Assembly: GCA_019059635.1 (NCBI GenBank)
Contig: JAGVRJ010000011.1
Coordinates: 1,178,001-1,242,000 of the forward strand
Reading direction: 5' to 3'
DNA length: 64,000 bases
From: Proales similis
Lineage: Eukaryota; Rotifera; Eurotatoria; Ploima; Proalidae
This document shows, piece by piece, positions 13,161 through 27,685 of the stretch. The translations under genes were made by a program, and so were the position numbers. Position 1 is the first letter of the stretch. Every line of letters begins with the position of its first letter. Under the pieces are notes generated by a model that had not been told where the DNA came from, made no database searches, and worked only from the letters and a program-made list of their open reading frames with translations.

Positions 13161-13429
13161 ACACAGAACCCAATGTCAGACCAGTAGAGCTGCATCCTCC
13201 CAAGTTAGATGGGTCCCAATTAGCAAAATTGAAATTTAAAAAACACTTTGCGGTCGATTCTGAAATCGTCATTTTTATAAAATAGATAAATCTTTCTGAT
13301 CAAACAACGTTTTGTGCGTCTTTTTGCGCGTAGAGCAAGACAACAAGAGGGAAAATGAACAAGAGAGAGAGAGAGAGAAAAACAAAGCGAACAAACGAAA
13401 AAGAAAAGCAATAAAACGCCTGAAAGACA

Positions 13430-13454
13430 TAGAGAGAGAGAGAGAGAGAGAGAG
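13430..13454. repeat. (AG)n microsatellite
   Basis: A perfect AG run of about 25 bases between convergent genes. Confidence 0.85.
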
Positions 13455-13860
13455 TAGAAGCGGAGGACTTTGACAACTTTACATGCTCATGGGATGGGCC
13501 GATTGGATAAGACGAAATACGGGCGAATAAATGAATGCAAGAGCAAAAGAATGAATGAGTAGTGAATGGTGGAGAGGAGGGCGGCGATTCATTCCTGCTG
13601 CTTTGACGCTACGACGCGGTGAAAAGATTCGGCGAAGAGGAAGGAGGTCGAGTGTGATGCAACCGGAGAGAAGAGAAATGGCCGGCAAGGGCACACTACC
13701 GGCAGCCGGCTCACTTTAGACTCGAAAAGTGTCCTATTTACATTTGTGTTTGACGGCGACAATCGATCGAGAGAGTGAAGTGGCGGTGCCATTCACTTGA
13801 GCGGGTCTCGATCAGACCAGAGATTTTACTAAACGAGGTGGCCATGACGAGGCTGGCAAA

Positions 13861-15683
13861 CTATTTCGCCTTGAGATGGTGATTCTTTTGAATTTTGTCC
13901 AACGACTTTTTGAGCCGCAGCGCGTTGAGCCGCTCGTTGGGCGCCTCGACCCACAACTCTTCCATGAGCTCGACAAGCTCCCTGATGGTGCCATGCGCTC
14001 GCCAGCCTTCTTCAACCTTGGGTCGATGCTTTTGCTCGCAAATGGCCTGGCAGAGAACGGCCTCGTCCGGATCGCCGAGTCCAATCCACTCGTGATATGA
14101 CGCCCGGTATTCGAGAGTTTGCTCGTTGCCTTCGCGGCATCTTCTCAACACTTCCCAGAAGACCAGACCAGTCGAGTACATGTCCGCCTTCTGATAGGCG
14201 TCCAAGTACTTGGTGCCGATGGTCTTGTTCAAAATCTCTGGCGCCATGTAGCGCTTGGTGCCCGTGCGTATCGGCCCTTGGTTGATTATGCAGCCCTCTT
14301 GGTCGCCGGAGAGTGCAAGGCCAAAGTCGCTCACGCAGCAGCTCAGGTCCTTCTTGACCAACACGTTTTTTGATTTTATGTCGCAGTGAGCGAGCGCCGG
14401 CTTGCCGTTGTAACTCTCAATCGGCATGTGCAAGTGAACAATGCCGTTGACGGTTGTGATGAGCATGCGGAGCAGCTCGTCCAGGCCGAGCGTGTTGTTC
14501 ATTATAAAGTCGAACAGTGAGCCGCGCTCGTGGTAGTCGAATATGAGCCAGAGCTCGGTGTAGGTGCCTCGGTCGATATTGTCCGCAGCGATGAAGCCCA
14601 GTATGTTCTCGTGACGGAATCCGCTCGTGTTGTAGATTTTGCACTCATTCTCCCACGAGCGTTCGTCGGCCGAGCAGAACGTCTTGACCGCGACGAAGCC
14701 GCCTCGCCACGAGCCCTTGTAGACCTCGCCGAATCGGCCCTTGCCAATCGCCGGGTAGAACAGCTTGATTTGACGAGCGATGGTGCGGTGCACACATTGG
14801 GGCACGCCGGCTCCCGAGCCAGAGCCCGACCAGTCCATGCCGCCGGCGTGAGTTTCAGTTGTACTGTTTATGAAGCCGGACGTTTGCGTGGTGGACAGCG
14901 GCGAGTGAATGGTGAACACGGACGCCGGCGCCAGTTCGGTGCTGGTCGTTCCGTTCGAGGCCAGCAGTGGCCTTGTCAGCTCGTGGCTAGTGCTCATCAC
15001 TGTGCTGGGCGTGCGACTCGGCCGGATCATTGCGGTCGCGCTCAGCGACGTGTTGGTGGTGCATGGCGACGAGCCGGTCGGAGTCAGCGGCAGATTTTTC
15101 TGCTTGCTCCTCTGCCTCAATCGCTTGTAGACATAGATGAGCAGCAAGAACACCAGAATCATGAAGACAGCAAAGGACGCAAAAGAGAGCAGAATGTTGC
15201 CGGTGGTCAAGTAGCTGCCCGCTGAGTTTTGACCTTGATTGGGCACGACCTCGGCCAGGTCGGGCGACGATTTAGGCGGCTCGAGTTCAATGTTGCAAAA
15301 GTTCTTGTTCCGGCAGCAGTGCTCGGCCGTGTTGAACGCTTTCTTCCGGCTCGACTCGTCGCCCTCGTTCACAAGACAAATCGCAAAGTCCATGGCCGCT
15401 TTCACTGATTTCGGATGAGAATGGTCGCAAGTGTACAAGAACGACGTCTCTCCGTTTGTGTGGGCGATGCGCTTGGTCAGGCAGACGGTGTCCGTCTGAC
15501 ATTGTCGAACAGAGGCTGCCAACTCGCTGCTGCTCGGTCCTAATAGCTGCTCCAGGGTACTTGTGTCCTTGAGTTGAGTTTCGCTCAGCTCTCTGGTCCG
15601 ACTGCTCGCCGGGCACTCGTGATCGTCATTGCAGTAACAAATTAGCTTTGTCTTACTCCGCCTCAAGCGTCGCTCAGGCATCT
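13861..15683 (-). CDS. TGF-beta/activin type I receptor Ser/Thr kinase (ALK4/5/7-like), 5' exon unresolved
   Basis: Single large exon encoding 606 aa from its first ATG (15681). The ectodomain has 10 Cys including the N-terminal CYC and the hallmark HCCRNKNFCN box. A transmembrane segment follows (SFASFAVFMILVFLLLIYV), then a GS box (SGSGSG) and a kinase. The L45 loop AADNIDRGTYTELW resembles the Smad2/3-activating ALK4/5/7 class rather than BMP receptors. Kinase motifs: GKGRFGEV, VAVK, DFG and the type-I-specific GTKRYMAPE. The catalytic loop reads HCDIK rather than HRDLK. The first ATG gives no signal peptide, and a good acceptor (TTTGTTTAG) ends at 15684, so a 5' exon with the signal peptide probably lies upstream; I could not place it. 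The first two bases of this exon would complete a split codon. Family call is firm; subtype is inference. Confidence 0.85.
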
Positions 15684-15909
15684 CTAAACAAACGTGCTGA
15701 TCATTCAAGAGCGATCATTCACACAGTTGGCGCGATTCTAATATAACTCGAGCCAGAACTCGATGAGAATTGCGCACCTAGTCAATGCTGCCTCTAAGCT
15801 TTTTTCAGCATGTCAAACAGTTGTTGATGGGAAACTCCGATCTACGCGCACACACACAAAGTACTCGGCATCAAAAACAATCAGCATAAGCACATAAATG
15901 GAGCCTCGA

Positions 15910-15929
15910 ACACACACACACACACACAC
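15910..15929. repeat. (CA)n microsatellite
   Basis: A perfect CA run of 20 bases, about 230 bases 5' of the receptor exon on its transcribed strand. Confidence 0.85.
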
Positions 15930-18145
15930 TGTGTAGCTGCTTCTCTCACACTCGCTCTCTAGTTGGCTCTCGTTAGTTTTAATCATAAAACATTTCGTAC
16001 ATAATTAAGGAGCGCGGGCACTGGCTCTAGTCCTCGTCAAGTTTATAAGCATCATCCGAACTGAGCGGACCAGAGACGAGTGGCCCCAAAGAGGCGATCG
16101 AGCTGATGCCGCAATCGATGATCGCTTGTCATTTGATTTCAAGCATTCTCTGAAATTGAATTATGAAGAGCTCTGTGCGCCAAATGAATTTATTACGCTC
16201 AAAATGGCCGCTATAAATGCGTGTATCATGCATGTGTTGGTAACATTGAGAACAAGATTGGTGCGTCACATATCATTATTTCTGCATCTTATTTCACATG
16301 CGGAAACCAGCGGCAAGGTTGCATAATTGAAATGCACATATGAACACCACACGCTCGCAAAGAAATTGAATTGTAAACTCGCAGTGTATAGAATCGATAG
16401 ATTAGCAAACCTAGAGAGCATAAAAGACGTCGACGAGCAAAAAGAGCCAGCCGAGGCAAAGTGTTTGAGAAGAAAGAGGAAGGACGTCAGCGGGAATTCT
16501 CGCCTCTCTTTTTTGATCACTCTTTCTCCAGATGTCGAAAAGGTGCCAACGCATAAATCAGACGCCAATGTCCAGTTGACAAGCGAAATTCAGCCTTTGA
16601 GAAAATTGCGAGCGTTCGCCCCTTCACACATGCTGATTGCTGATTATCCGGCTCCAGGGCGAACATTTGAACTGAATAACAAAAAATTAATAAAAGTGCA
16701 AGAGCCAATCGTGATTAAACGCCAAAATTGTGAACGCTGTCTTGCCGATTGCTTAGTTAGATAATAAGAATTTCGCTTTTCTTCCCTGATCGCGTCCTGC
16801 CTATAATTGAAGCCAAAAGCAAATTTCATTCCTTAATCTCCCATCAAGCGTTCAGATTCTTCTCGAGCGAACGGCCGATTTTCGTGCGCTTGCTGTTCTA
16901 ATTCGACCGAGCATGCGAACTGCACACCACGCGCGCACAGCAACAAAATTGTTGAATGCTTCAAGGACGATGATCTAATCGATTGATTTCGTAAAAATTC
17001 ATCCGCTTGCAAAAACCTTACGCCATTTAAATCGGGAAATGCAATCCACGCGTCGTTTTCCTTCTCGCTGCTGGCGTTTTCAAGACACAAATGTGAAATT
17101 CAATCTGCGCCGATCAAATTTACTGACGACCACTTTCAGCATTTATTCTCAATTTTTAACAGAAATGTTAAATTTTACCCATGGATGCACAGGCAATGAC
17201 AGGCATGTGTCTAATCAGATTGACAAAAATGAATTCGATCAGTGTAAGTGGAATTGAACGGTTTAGGCCGTGACAATCGCACTGATGCGGGAGTGAAAAT
17301 GAGTGGCTAAATTACTGATTTGATAATTAATGTGTTTATGACAGCCAGCAACCGTCCAAGAAACATGCGAACAGCAGCTGCAGCATCAGTTGCAGCAGCA
17401 GCAGCAGAGTGGAACATTCAAGTCTTTTTCGAGCCGAAGCCTGGATAATCGGAATCAGACAAGTCGAAATCGAATCAAGTGGAGAATCGAAAATGTCAGA
17501 GAGAGAGAGAGAGAGAGGAAGAGAGACAGAGAATTAAAAGGCTTTCTGCTAAATAAATCAACTCAAGATGCAATCAGGAATCTGAATTCGGCTAAATTGA
17601 TTCAAGATTGCCTCCTCAAGCCTTGTGTATTCTCGCCTGTCTCCGAGAGTTTCTCAGCTGCCTGGCTTTTTTTATTGCTTTCATTATTGCTGTTTATCAT
17701 GAGAGGCAATATAGTAGCTCGACTGTGATCAGCTAAAAATAGCAGCAGACGAATGTATTCGAGAGGCCAACGCAGCAAGTCGAGTAAAATCAAAACCATT
17801 TAACAAAAATGGGAAGGGGGCGGACGGTAGAGGAAAGGAAGGAACAAGAATCGTTATTGAAAAAAGGACGAGAGTGGAAAGCGAGGCGGACCATGTCTGT
17901 CAGTGGCCTTATGGACAGAAATTGAAACAAAAATTTATTGCTTCCCTAAGAGCATTGGCTCAATTTAATTAAAGACAGAGCAGAGGCAAGAGCAAGTACT
18001 TTCAGGCGGAGCAAAGAGCAGAGGCAAAAGACGTTGGTTTGTGGCCGAATTTTACAAGTATTTACTCTCAAATTTAAGAAACAAAGAAGCCCTTTTCCTA
18101 AAAAGAAATCGCAATTATTCCTTTCATAAAAGATATAAGTTAGGA

Positions 18146-18151
18146 TTTATT
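18146..18151 (-). terminator. PolyA signal of DDX3
   Basis: Minus-strand AATAAA (TTTATT on the given strand) 169 bases past the DDX3 stop codon. Confidence 0.5.
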
Positions 18152-18238
18152 TTAAGAAAAAAAATTCATGGGCGTCGGACGCCTTGGCGAACGGTTAATG
18201 CTTCTGCTGCTGCTGCTTTTGGTGCTCATGGTGTTGGT

Positions 18239-18290
18239 GCTAGTGGTGGTGGTGGTAGTTGCGGTGGTGGTGGTGGTGGTTATGATGATG
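18239..18290. repeat. GGT/ACC-rich simple repeat in DDX3 3' UTR
   Basis: Imperfect GGT trinucleotide run; on the DDX3 transcript it reads as ACC repeats just after the stop codon. An overlapping plus-strand frame encoding Gly-rich peptide has no ATG and is not counted as a gene. Confidence 0.7.
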
Positions 18291-18319
18291 GTCTTGATTC
18301 AACTTGATACGTGCTTGCT

Positions 18320-22471
<4,152 letters not shown>

Positions 22472-23200
22472 TATTCGATAACTTGTCGCTTAAACTAAAA
22501 GAAGAAGATCAAGTGAATAAATCCTTTTGGCTTTTGGTTTGTGTGTGTGTTTCTAAATTTATAGAGTGAACAAATGAGCACTGAGATAGGAGGGATCGGT
22601 TTGAATAGGGGAAAAAAGTATGAGTAAAGCGAATGAGCAATTACGCTCAAGCGAGTGCGAGTAGGAAAGCATCGGCTAGGAAACGTGTAAATATAAATAG
22701 ACGAACAAAAAGACAAAAACAAAACCAAATGCCCTGCGGAGAGGAAACAGCCATTCAGAGGCAGAGTAAAACAGATCACAAGTGGACAACAGCTCGCCTG
22801 GCTGATTTGTACACAAATCGCCAATCTAAGCCGACTGCGGCCATTAGAGTGGCGCCCCATGTAAACGACTGAACTGATCGCTTTCAACACGATTTCAATC
22901 TCATTATGTATGCTAATGTTGTCCGCCCGGTCTTCTTCTTGCTCTGCCTCGCTTTTTATGCTGTTCGCGAGGGAACCTAGAAAATCCATTTTCCTTGGCG
23001 TTTGAAATATTCATCGAGCAGAGCGTGCGTGCGTCGACTCGCAAACTGACCGATTTCGCGCCTTTTATTCTAAACGCGACAATTTAATTCCAACTGGTTC
23101 TCAGTGCGTCTTTATTCTTTCTTCGGCCGAATTGAGCCGCGGCCCGTTCGATTGTCTACAAGAAAAAAAAAAAAAACTGCGAAAAAAGGCCACGAAAAGT
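22472..23200. other. DDX3 5' region
   Basis: About 0.7 kb containing the DDX3 promoter and a likely 5' UTR intron (acceptor near 22496 on the minus strand). A minus-strand frame begins with ATG at 22989 and reads about 45 hydrophilic residues (MDFLGSLANSIKSEAEQ) before turning hydrophobic and low quality. It may be a 5' UTR ORF or a short first exon. No independent gene supported. Minus-strand AATAAA at 23111-23116 serves the upstream gene. Confidence 0.4.
23111..23116 (-). terminator. PolyA signal of the unrecognised 107-aa gene
   Basis: Minus-strand AATAAA (TTTATT on given strand) 85 bases past the stop at 23201. Confidence 0.5.
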
Positions 23201-23698
23201 TCAGCGGCGCCGATCGCGCCAGTTTCGAAGCTTCACTTTCATGGCGTAGAATAGGTCGTAGGTGAGAAACTCCTTGATCGCCTTGGTCGCCTCTTGGATG
23301 TCGTCTTTTGCCACCTGGTGCATCTTTTTCAGGCCGCCCTGCTTCTCAAACTCGTTTAGCTCCTCTTTGCCTTGTCCATTCATTTCGTTCATGTTGCAGG
23401 TTCAGACCAGCGGGAAGTTGGCACATACCTGCTTGCTTGAGTTTCTGAATCGAGCCAGCCAACGAGCGGTAGAGCTCGGCCCAGTTGCTGCTGTTCTGTG
23501 AATTCTGCTTGTTGAAGAGATCGTCAATTCATCTTGATTCGTTGAAATCCTACTCGTTTGGCGGCGAGTCCACGTTCGAGCTTGAGCTGATAACTTGACG
23601 GTGAGAATAAAGATAAATTGTCATGCAACGAAACGTTGGCGAGGCGATGAGCAGATCTCTTACGATCGATAAGTGAGCAAAAGCAGAGGGCGTTGCAT
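23201..23698 (-). CDS. Small basic helical protein, unrecognised
   Basis: Four exons in transcript order: 23698..23664, 23593..23554, 23507..23429, 23370..23201. All have GT-AG borders and in-phase joins and give 107 aa beginning MQRPLLLLTYRSYQ and ending RNWRDRRR. I do not recognise the family. The protein looks wholly helical and charged, with a WAELYRSLAGSIQKLKQ helix in the middle and a strongly basic C-terminus. No signal peptide, Cys motif or membrane helix is evident beyond a short Leu run at the start. Introns of 58-70 bp match the rest of the window, supporting a real gene. It is divergent from an NCBP2AS2-like gene with 168 bp between start codons, so the two probably share a promoter. 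Splice choices are by eye; the last junction (58-bp intron) is the least certain. Confidence 0.6.
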
Positions 23699-23866
23699 TT
23701 TTGTCAATTTGAAATATTTCACTCTCTGTTGTGAGAAGCAATCGCAAGCAATGCATCGAAATGCAATCTGAACCAACTTTCCGCGGCTGCTCGACTGCAT
23801 AAAATAGAATGCGAGCAATCTGGCTGCTTGTGTAAGCAAACTGACAAGCGAAATCAGAATTGCGCC
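23699..23866. promoter_or_regulatory. Probable bidirectional promoter
   Basis: Only 168 bp separate the start codons of the minus-strand 107-aa gene and the plus-strand NCBP2AS2-like gene, so both promoters must lie in or overlap this gap or the 5' ends. No TATA box is obvious. Inference from spacing alone. Confidence 0.5.
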
Positions 23867-24296
23867 ATGATATCCCGGTTCTTGATGCAGTGAGTGCAAC
23901 CTGGCCATTTGACCAGCTGCTCCAACTAATCGTTCGTTCTGTTCAGACTATTCAGAGGAGCGGTGCACAACGAGCAGCTCATCGACAGAGTAATTCATTT
24001 CCCTTGTTATCTAACACCAACGCTCTACATTTGCTTTGTAACAAGCTCGCTGAGAGCAAGCCAATTCGACGTGCCGCCCAGCTCACCGCTTACTCGTGGG
24101 TGAGACTCACTGACGCCGGTAAGCGTCTCCCTCTCTCTCTCTCTCTGCCCCAAAAATCTAGTGACCAAGCAACGGGCTGAGAGTTTCTCATTTTATAGCC
24201 AAGAAACGAATGATCGGAATGGACAAGGACGACACTCTGAACAAATTCAAGAACATTATCGACGAAATGAAGCGAGACTCGCAGAGGGGGCGATGA
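23867..24296 (+). CDS. NCBP2AS2: NCBP2AS2-like small protein
   Basis: Four exons 23867..23889, 23947..23989, 24046..24118, 24199..24296 encode 78 aa. The diagnostic block is DRLAESKPIRRAAQLTAY, closely matching human NCBP2AS2 (ERLSESRPIRRAAQLTAF), preceded by a short hydrophobic-basic start (MISRFLMQLFRG) and followed by a charged helix. The human protein is 99 aa and poorly characterised; a mitochondrial or hypoxia-related role has been proposed for it. Function here is unknown. Introns are 56-80 bp. The 3' end runs toward the convergent RING gene, with AATAAA at 24396, only 39 bases before that gene's stop codon. Confidence 0.8.
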
Positions 24297-24395
24297 AGCG
24301 TGTTCAGCCAATTTAGGAAATTCAATTCAAATTGTCCGTCTGTGTAATGTTGCTGTTTTTTGTCTCATTTTAAAAAAAAAACAGAAATTTTTTCA

Positions 24396-24401
24396 AATAA
24401 A
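24396..24401 (+). terminator. PolyA signal of the NCBP2AS2-like gene
   Basis: AATAAA 100 bases after the stop codon and 39 bases from the stop of the convergent RING gene, so cleavage probably falls inside or next to the other gene's 3' end. Confidence 0.6.
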
Positions 24402-24439
24402 CTCAAAGAGAAAACAACAGCCAGTAGTCTCGAGTTGAG

Positions 24440-26017
24440 TTAGAAGCGTTGCTCAAAGAGCTCCTCTACTCTTTGATAGTTGGACGGACGAACAGAACGA
24501 GCATAGTCCACGACCGACGCTTTTCTCGTCAGCAGTTTGCCGCGCGGCTGACAGGTGACATCGAGTCGGATTCGACTGCTCGCCAAGTCGGCCGGCCTCA
24601 ACGAATGGCTCACAGTTTTGTAATTTTGCTTGCGACTGAAATGCTTGGGCCTCGGCATCTCATCGGCGGTGCTCACTGACTCGGAGTCGGACGAGACGAG
24701 CTGCTCGTATCGGCGGTTTGAGCAAGATCTGCGCGCTGGCCTCCACTCTTTCTCCTCTGGCTCGTCTTCGAGCTGCTCGTATTCTCCGTCCGCGGCGTAC
24801 ACTCCGTACAAGCCAAGTTCGCTGGCGTTCTCCTTCAGATCTCGCTCGTCGAACACGTGAATGCGGCAGAACTGTTTGAGCTCGTAGAAATGCAGCGGCT
24901 TGAGGTCATCTCGCAGCATTCTATCTTTGTAGACCAGAATCTGATTAGAGCACTCGATGCCGAACCGTTTTTCCACAATCTTCTTCAACGTGATTATTCG
25001 ATCTAGTCTGGAGACGGCGATCTTGGCGAACGTTTTGCAATGGCCGAACTCGTCTTCGATCACCTCTTCGGCGAGCCGGGCAACAAGCGAGTTGCACTCC
25101 ATTTTGAGCTCAAGTGCAGACGAGTGGCACAGGATGGTGAGCTTCAGTTCGTCCAAGTCGTTCTCGTAGCGCGGCTCGTATCTCCTCGGCCTCGTGTCCT
25201 CGCTCGGCTGACGGGGCCCGCGTCTACGCGACTGGTATCTCGACTCGATAAACAGGTCGTGGTTGGGATCATTCAAACACTCGACGCACAGCATGTACTT
25301 GCAGTCATCGCAAACATCGAGCACAGCGAACTTTTTGCAAACGAAGCATTTGGCCAGCTGGGCCTTCTCTTCCTTCTCGCGGGCAGCGAGCGCTTCCTCT
25401 TTTTCGATCTCGGCCAGGCTGGCCTGAATCTCAATGAGACGCTTCATGGTGAAGTTGGCCGTCAGACCGTCCACTCCCTTGGGCAGTCGGTGTCTCTGAC
25501 GGCATATCGGACACTGAAGACCGTGCGAGTCTGTGTTTGTGTTGTGCAGTGAGACCAGACATTGCTTGCAAAACGTGTGCTGACACGGCAGCGCATACGG
25601 ATTGTCGTACATGTTCATGCAGATCGGACACTCCAATATCTCGTGCAGCATTTTCACCTTGGCCTCGTTTGCTTCATTCGACGGCTGTTTTAGACCAGCG
25701 ACCTGCTGCTGAGTTTTGGCCGATTTCTTTGTTTGCACGCTATAGCGCTCAGCTTTGGGCTCACTCTCGGGCGCGCTGGAGCCGAACGAATTTGAACGAG
25801 AAGTGCCAGAGCTGTTGATAGTCGATTGATGGTTGAGATCTCCGGCTGGCGTCTGAGCGAGCAGAGACAGTCCGGCCTGATGGGCGCCGTAGTACAACAT
25901 GTTCGGATAAGTGATGAACTCGTTCTGAAACGAGTTGGCATACGGATAGGCGGCGTTCGTCTGGCCATTGGGAAGTTTGCTCAAACCGTTCGGTTGCCTT
26001 GAATGCTTTTGGCCCAT
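24440..26017 (-). CDS. RING finger E3 ligase with ubiquitin-like domain, N-myristoylated
   Basis: Single-exon protein of 525 aa. The start ATG (26017) gives MGQKHSRQ, a myristoylation consensus (Gly2, Ser6). Residues 1-115 are Ser/Gln/Asn-rich and disordered. A C3HC4 RING spans 130-172 (C130, C133, C145, H147, C150, C153, C169, C172). A second Cys/His cluster resembling a B-box-like zinc finger spans 224-253. A Glu-rich helix lies between the two zinc fingers. Around residues 310-430 is a helical region followed by a ubiquitin-like fold (KRFGIECSNQILVYKDRMLRDDL). The tail is Ser/Arg-rich. It probably acts as a membrane-tethered ubiquitin ligase. The RING resembles TRIM-type fingers, but no NHL, SPRY or coiled coil typical of TRIM proteins follows. 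I do not recognise a named orthologue. Confidence 0.8.
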   Translation of the reverse strand: MGQKHSRQPNGLSKLPNGQTNAAYPYANSFQNEFITYPNMLYYGAHQAGLSLLAQTPAGDLNHQSTINSSGTSRSNSFGSSAPESEPKAERYSVQTKKSAKTQQQVAGLKQPSNEANEAKVKMLHEILECPICMNMYDNPYALPCQHTFCKQCLVSLHNTNTDSHGLQCPICRQRHRLPKGVDGLTANFTMKRLIEIQASLAEIEKEEALAAREKEEKAQLAKCFVCKKFAVLDVCDDCKYMLCVECLNDPNHDLFIESRYQSRRRGPRQPSEDTRPRRYEPRYENDLDELKLTILCHSSALELKMECNSLVARLAEEVIEDEFGHCKTFAKIAVSRLDRIITLKKIVEKRFGIECSNQILVYKDRMLRDDLKPLHFYELKQFCRIHVFDERDLKENASELGLYGVYAADGEYEQLEDEPEEKEWRPARRSCSNRRYEQLVSSDSESVSTADEMPRPKHFSRKQNYKTVSHSLRPADLASSRIRLDVTCQPRGKLLTRKASVVDYARSVRPSNYQRVEELFEQRF

Positions 26018-27685
26018 ATTTCGCGCGAAAATCAAGAGACGTAAAAGAGTCAAACTAGGCGAGAGAGAGAGAGTGTGTGTGAGTTGGCGAATGAGTGAGT
26101 CAGCCAGCCAGCGATATGGTTATTTAAGATGATCTAAAAGTAAAGTGTAGAGAAATAGACACAGATTCGCCTATTTTTATAATGAACGAGGCCAGCACAC
26201 AATGGCTAGAAGAGAGCTGGATAACAAAACATCTAGGAGAGCAAATTGCCCGGCAAGTTTGATGCTGGGCTTCGTTGGGCCGGTCGAGCAATTTCAATTT
26301 TCAAATTGTTATTTTATTTGGCGATGCTCGGCTGAGTCGGAGGAGGGGACTGAGAGACACCTTTTCTCTCTCTCTCTCTCTCTTTCGCTTTTTTCTCGCT
26401 TTATCTGGTTTGGTTTCAGCGCTGACACATTTGGTCGCGATGGACGCTCCTTCGTCAATTAAACGAAATCAAGTCGAGGCAAACTTGCTCGCTATTTACA
26501 ATTTCAGTCTTCTCAGCCTCTCATCGTCGTCGACAACAAATGAACGCAATGGACCGTCGCTCGTCTGCCCGACCCCCGGCCATTCAGTGATGGATTGAAA
26601 CCCGGCCGATTTGAGACAAAGAGCTCAGCCCAAGTCGAACGGTGTGATCGATAAAACGGATTGTGTGTGAGCAGCTTTATTCAGCGTTTTAGCTTCGGGC
26701 TCGTGAGAATTCTCTGCGAGCACGCACTGGAATTTAGGAATGTGGGCTCAATCGTTGGCTTATCTGTTGCTCGTTGCCTAACTGAGCGATCAAGACCGAG
26801 AGGGAGGCGTGGAAAGGTTTCAGCCGCTCTCGTTCTATTTGGCAAGCGGCTTTTGATTAATTGAGAATTGGATGCCACTCCTACAGACGATAGAGAGCAT
26901 GATCTCAATCGAACAGGGCGAAGCGGTATTTTGAGTTTGACGCAATCGAAATTGCGCCGCAGCCAGCGGCACATGGCCAGATAAAACCGAAAGAAAAATT
27001 TCTTGACATGAGCGGCGCAGTTCGGTGTTGTTCGCGCAACATAAATGTTGCCGATCGACCGAACAGGAGAGGCCGACAAAATTGTGGCAAGAACAAAGCG
27101 AGAAGGAGAGAAATGGCGAAAAAAGAAATCATAAACGAGAGATGTGCGGCGGCGGCGGCGGCGGTGGCGGCAGGAGCGGCGTCTATCGCCGAATTATGAA
27201 GAAGTTGGTGATGATGATCAACATCTCAACTAACATTACTTGCGTACAGAGCGATGCGATTTCCACATAATAGCGCGCATACAAATGAAATGAAACGAAA
27301 AAGAGACTAGGAGGCGAGAATGGCAGTGCGGCATTAGGCTCAGGATTCGCTCTGGCGCTCTTTGAGTCCGGACGCTCCAGCAACCAGGGTGTGGCGCTGG
27401 CTCATTTGTGCACCAGTCTTCAGCTGTCATCTTTAGTTGATGCACTCTCCTATTCGAGCCAGCCGCCGCCTCCTCCTCTTTCTCAATCCTCCTATGAAGC
27501 AGTTTGTCGCCATTCATCTCTTCAGAGTTTGGCTCGCCACATTACTCGGCGGCCGCTTTGGCCTGCTACACCTCGAAGCGAATGTGCATTTCATTTTCGT
27601 TTGTCATTAGCCTAGATGGTGGTCGTTGTCGAGCGAGCAGAGGCAACTATGCGGCACTAATTTGAAGCGAAGATACTAAGCAAAG
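26018..27685. other. Intergenic between RING gene and TSC22 gene
   Basis: About 1.7 kb between two divergent genes. It contains pyrimidine runs (26361-26400), a GGC-rich patch near 27149-27180 and no supported ORF. Probably holds both promoters and 5' UTRs. Confidence 0.5.

Larger units (their letters stand above)
12990..13860. other. Convergent intergenic region with (AG)n repeats
   Basis: Holds the NCS 3' UTR (AATAAA at 13155-13160) and the 3' region of the minus-strand receptor gene. Two AG microsatellites lie at 13361-13380 and 13430-13454. No gene seen. Confidence 0.6.
15684..18319. other. Gene-poor region upstream of the type I receptor
   Basis: About 2.6 kb. It should contain the receptor promoter and missing 5' exon (minus strand), and at its right end the DDX3 3' UTR (minus-strand AATAAA at 18146-18151). 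CA repeat at 15910-15929, AG run at 17497-17518 and a GGT-rich tract at 18239-18290 are present. Open frames here start at non-ATG codons or lack homology. Confidence 0.5.

Noticed and set aside
16517-16708. Minus-strand frame resembling a signal peptide (ALALLLIFCYSVQMFA) as the missing receptor exon
   Set aside because: It begins at TTG, not ATG, and no donor of the required phase follows it; position alone does not justify joining it to the type I receptor.
16327-16764. 145-codon plus-strand open frame
   Set aside because: No ATG until late in the frame, A/T-rich codons, no homology and no splice partners.
18041-18307. Gly-rich plus-strand frame over the DDX3 3' end
   Set aside because: Starts at GTG, its Gly run comes from a GGT simple repeat, and it is antisense to the DDX3 3' UTR.
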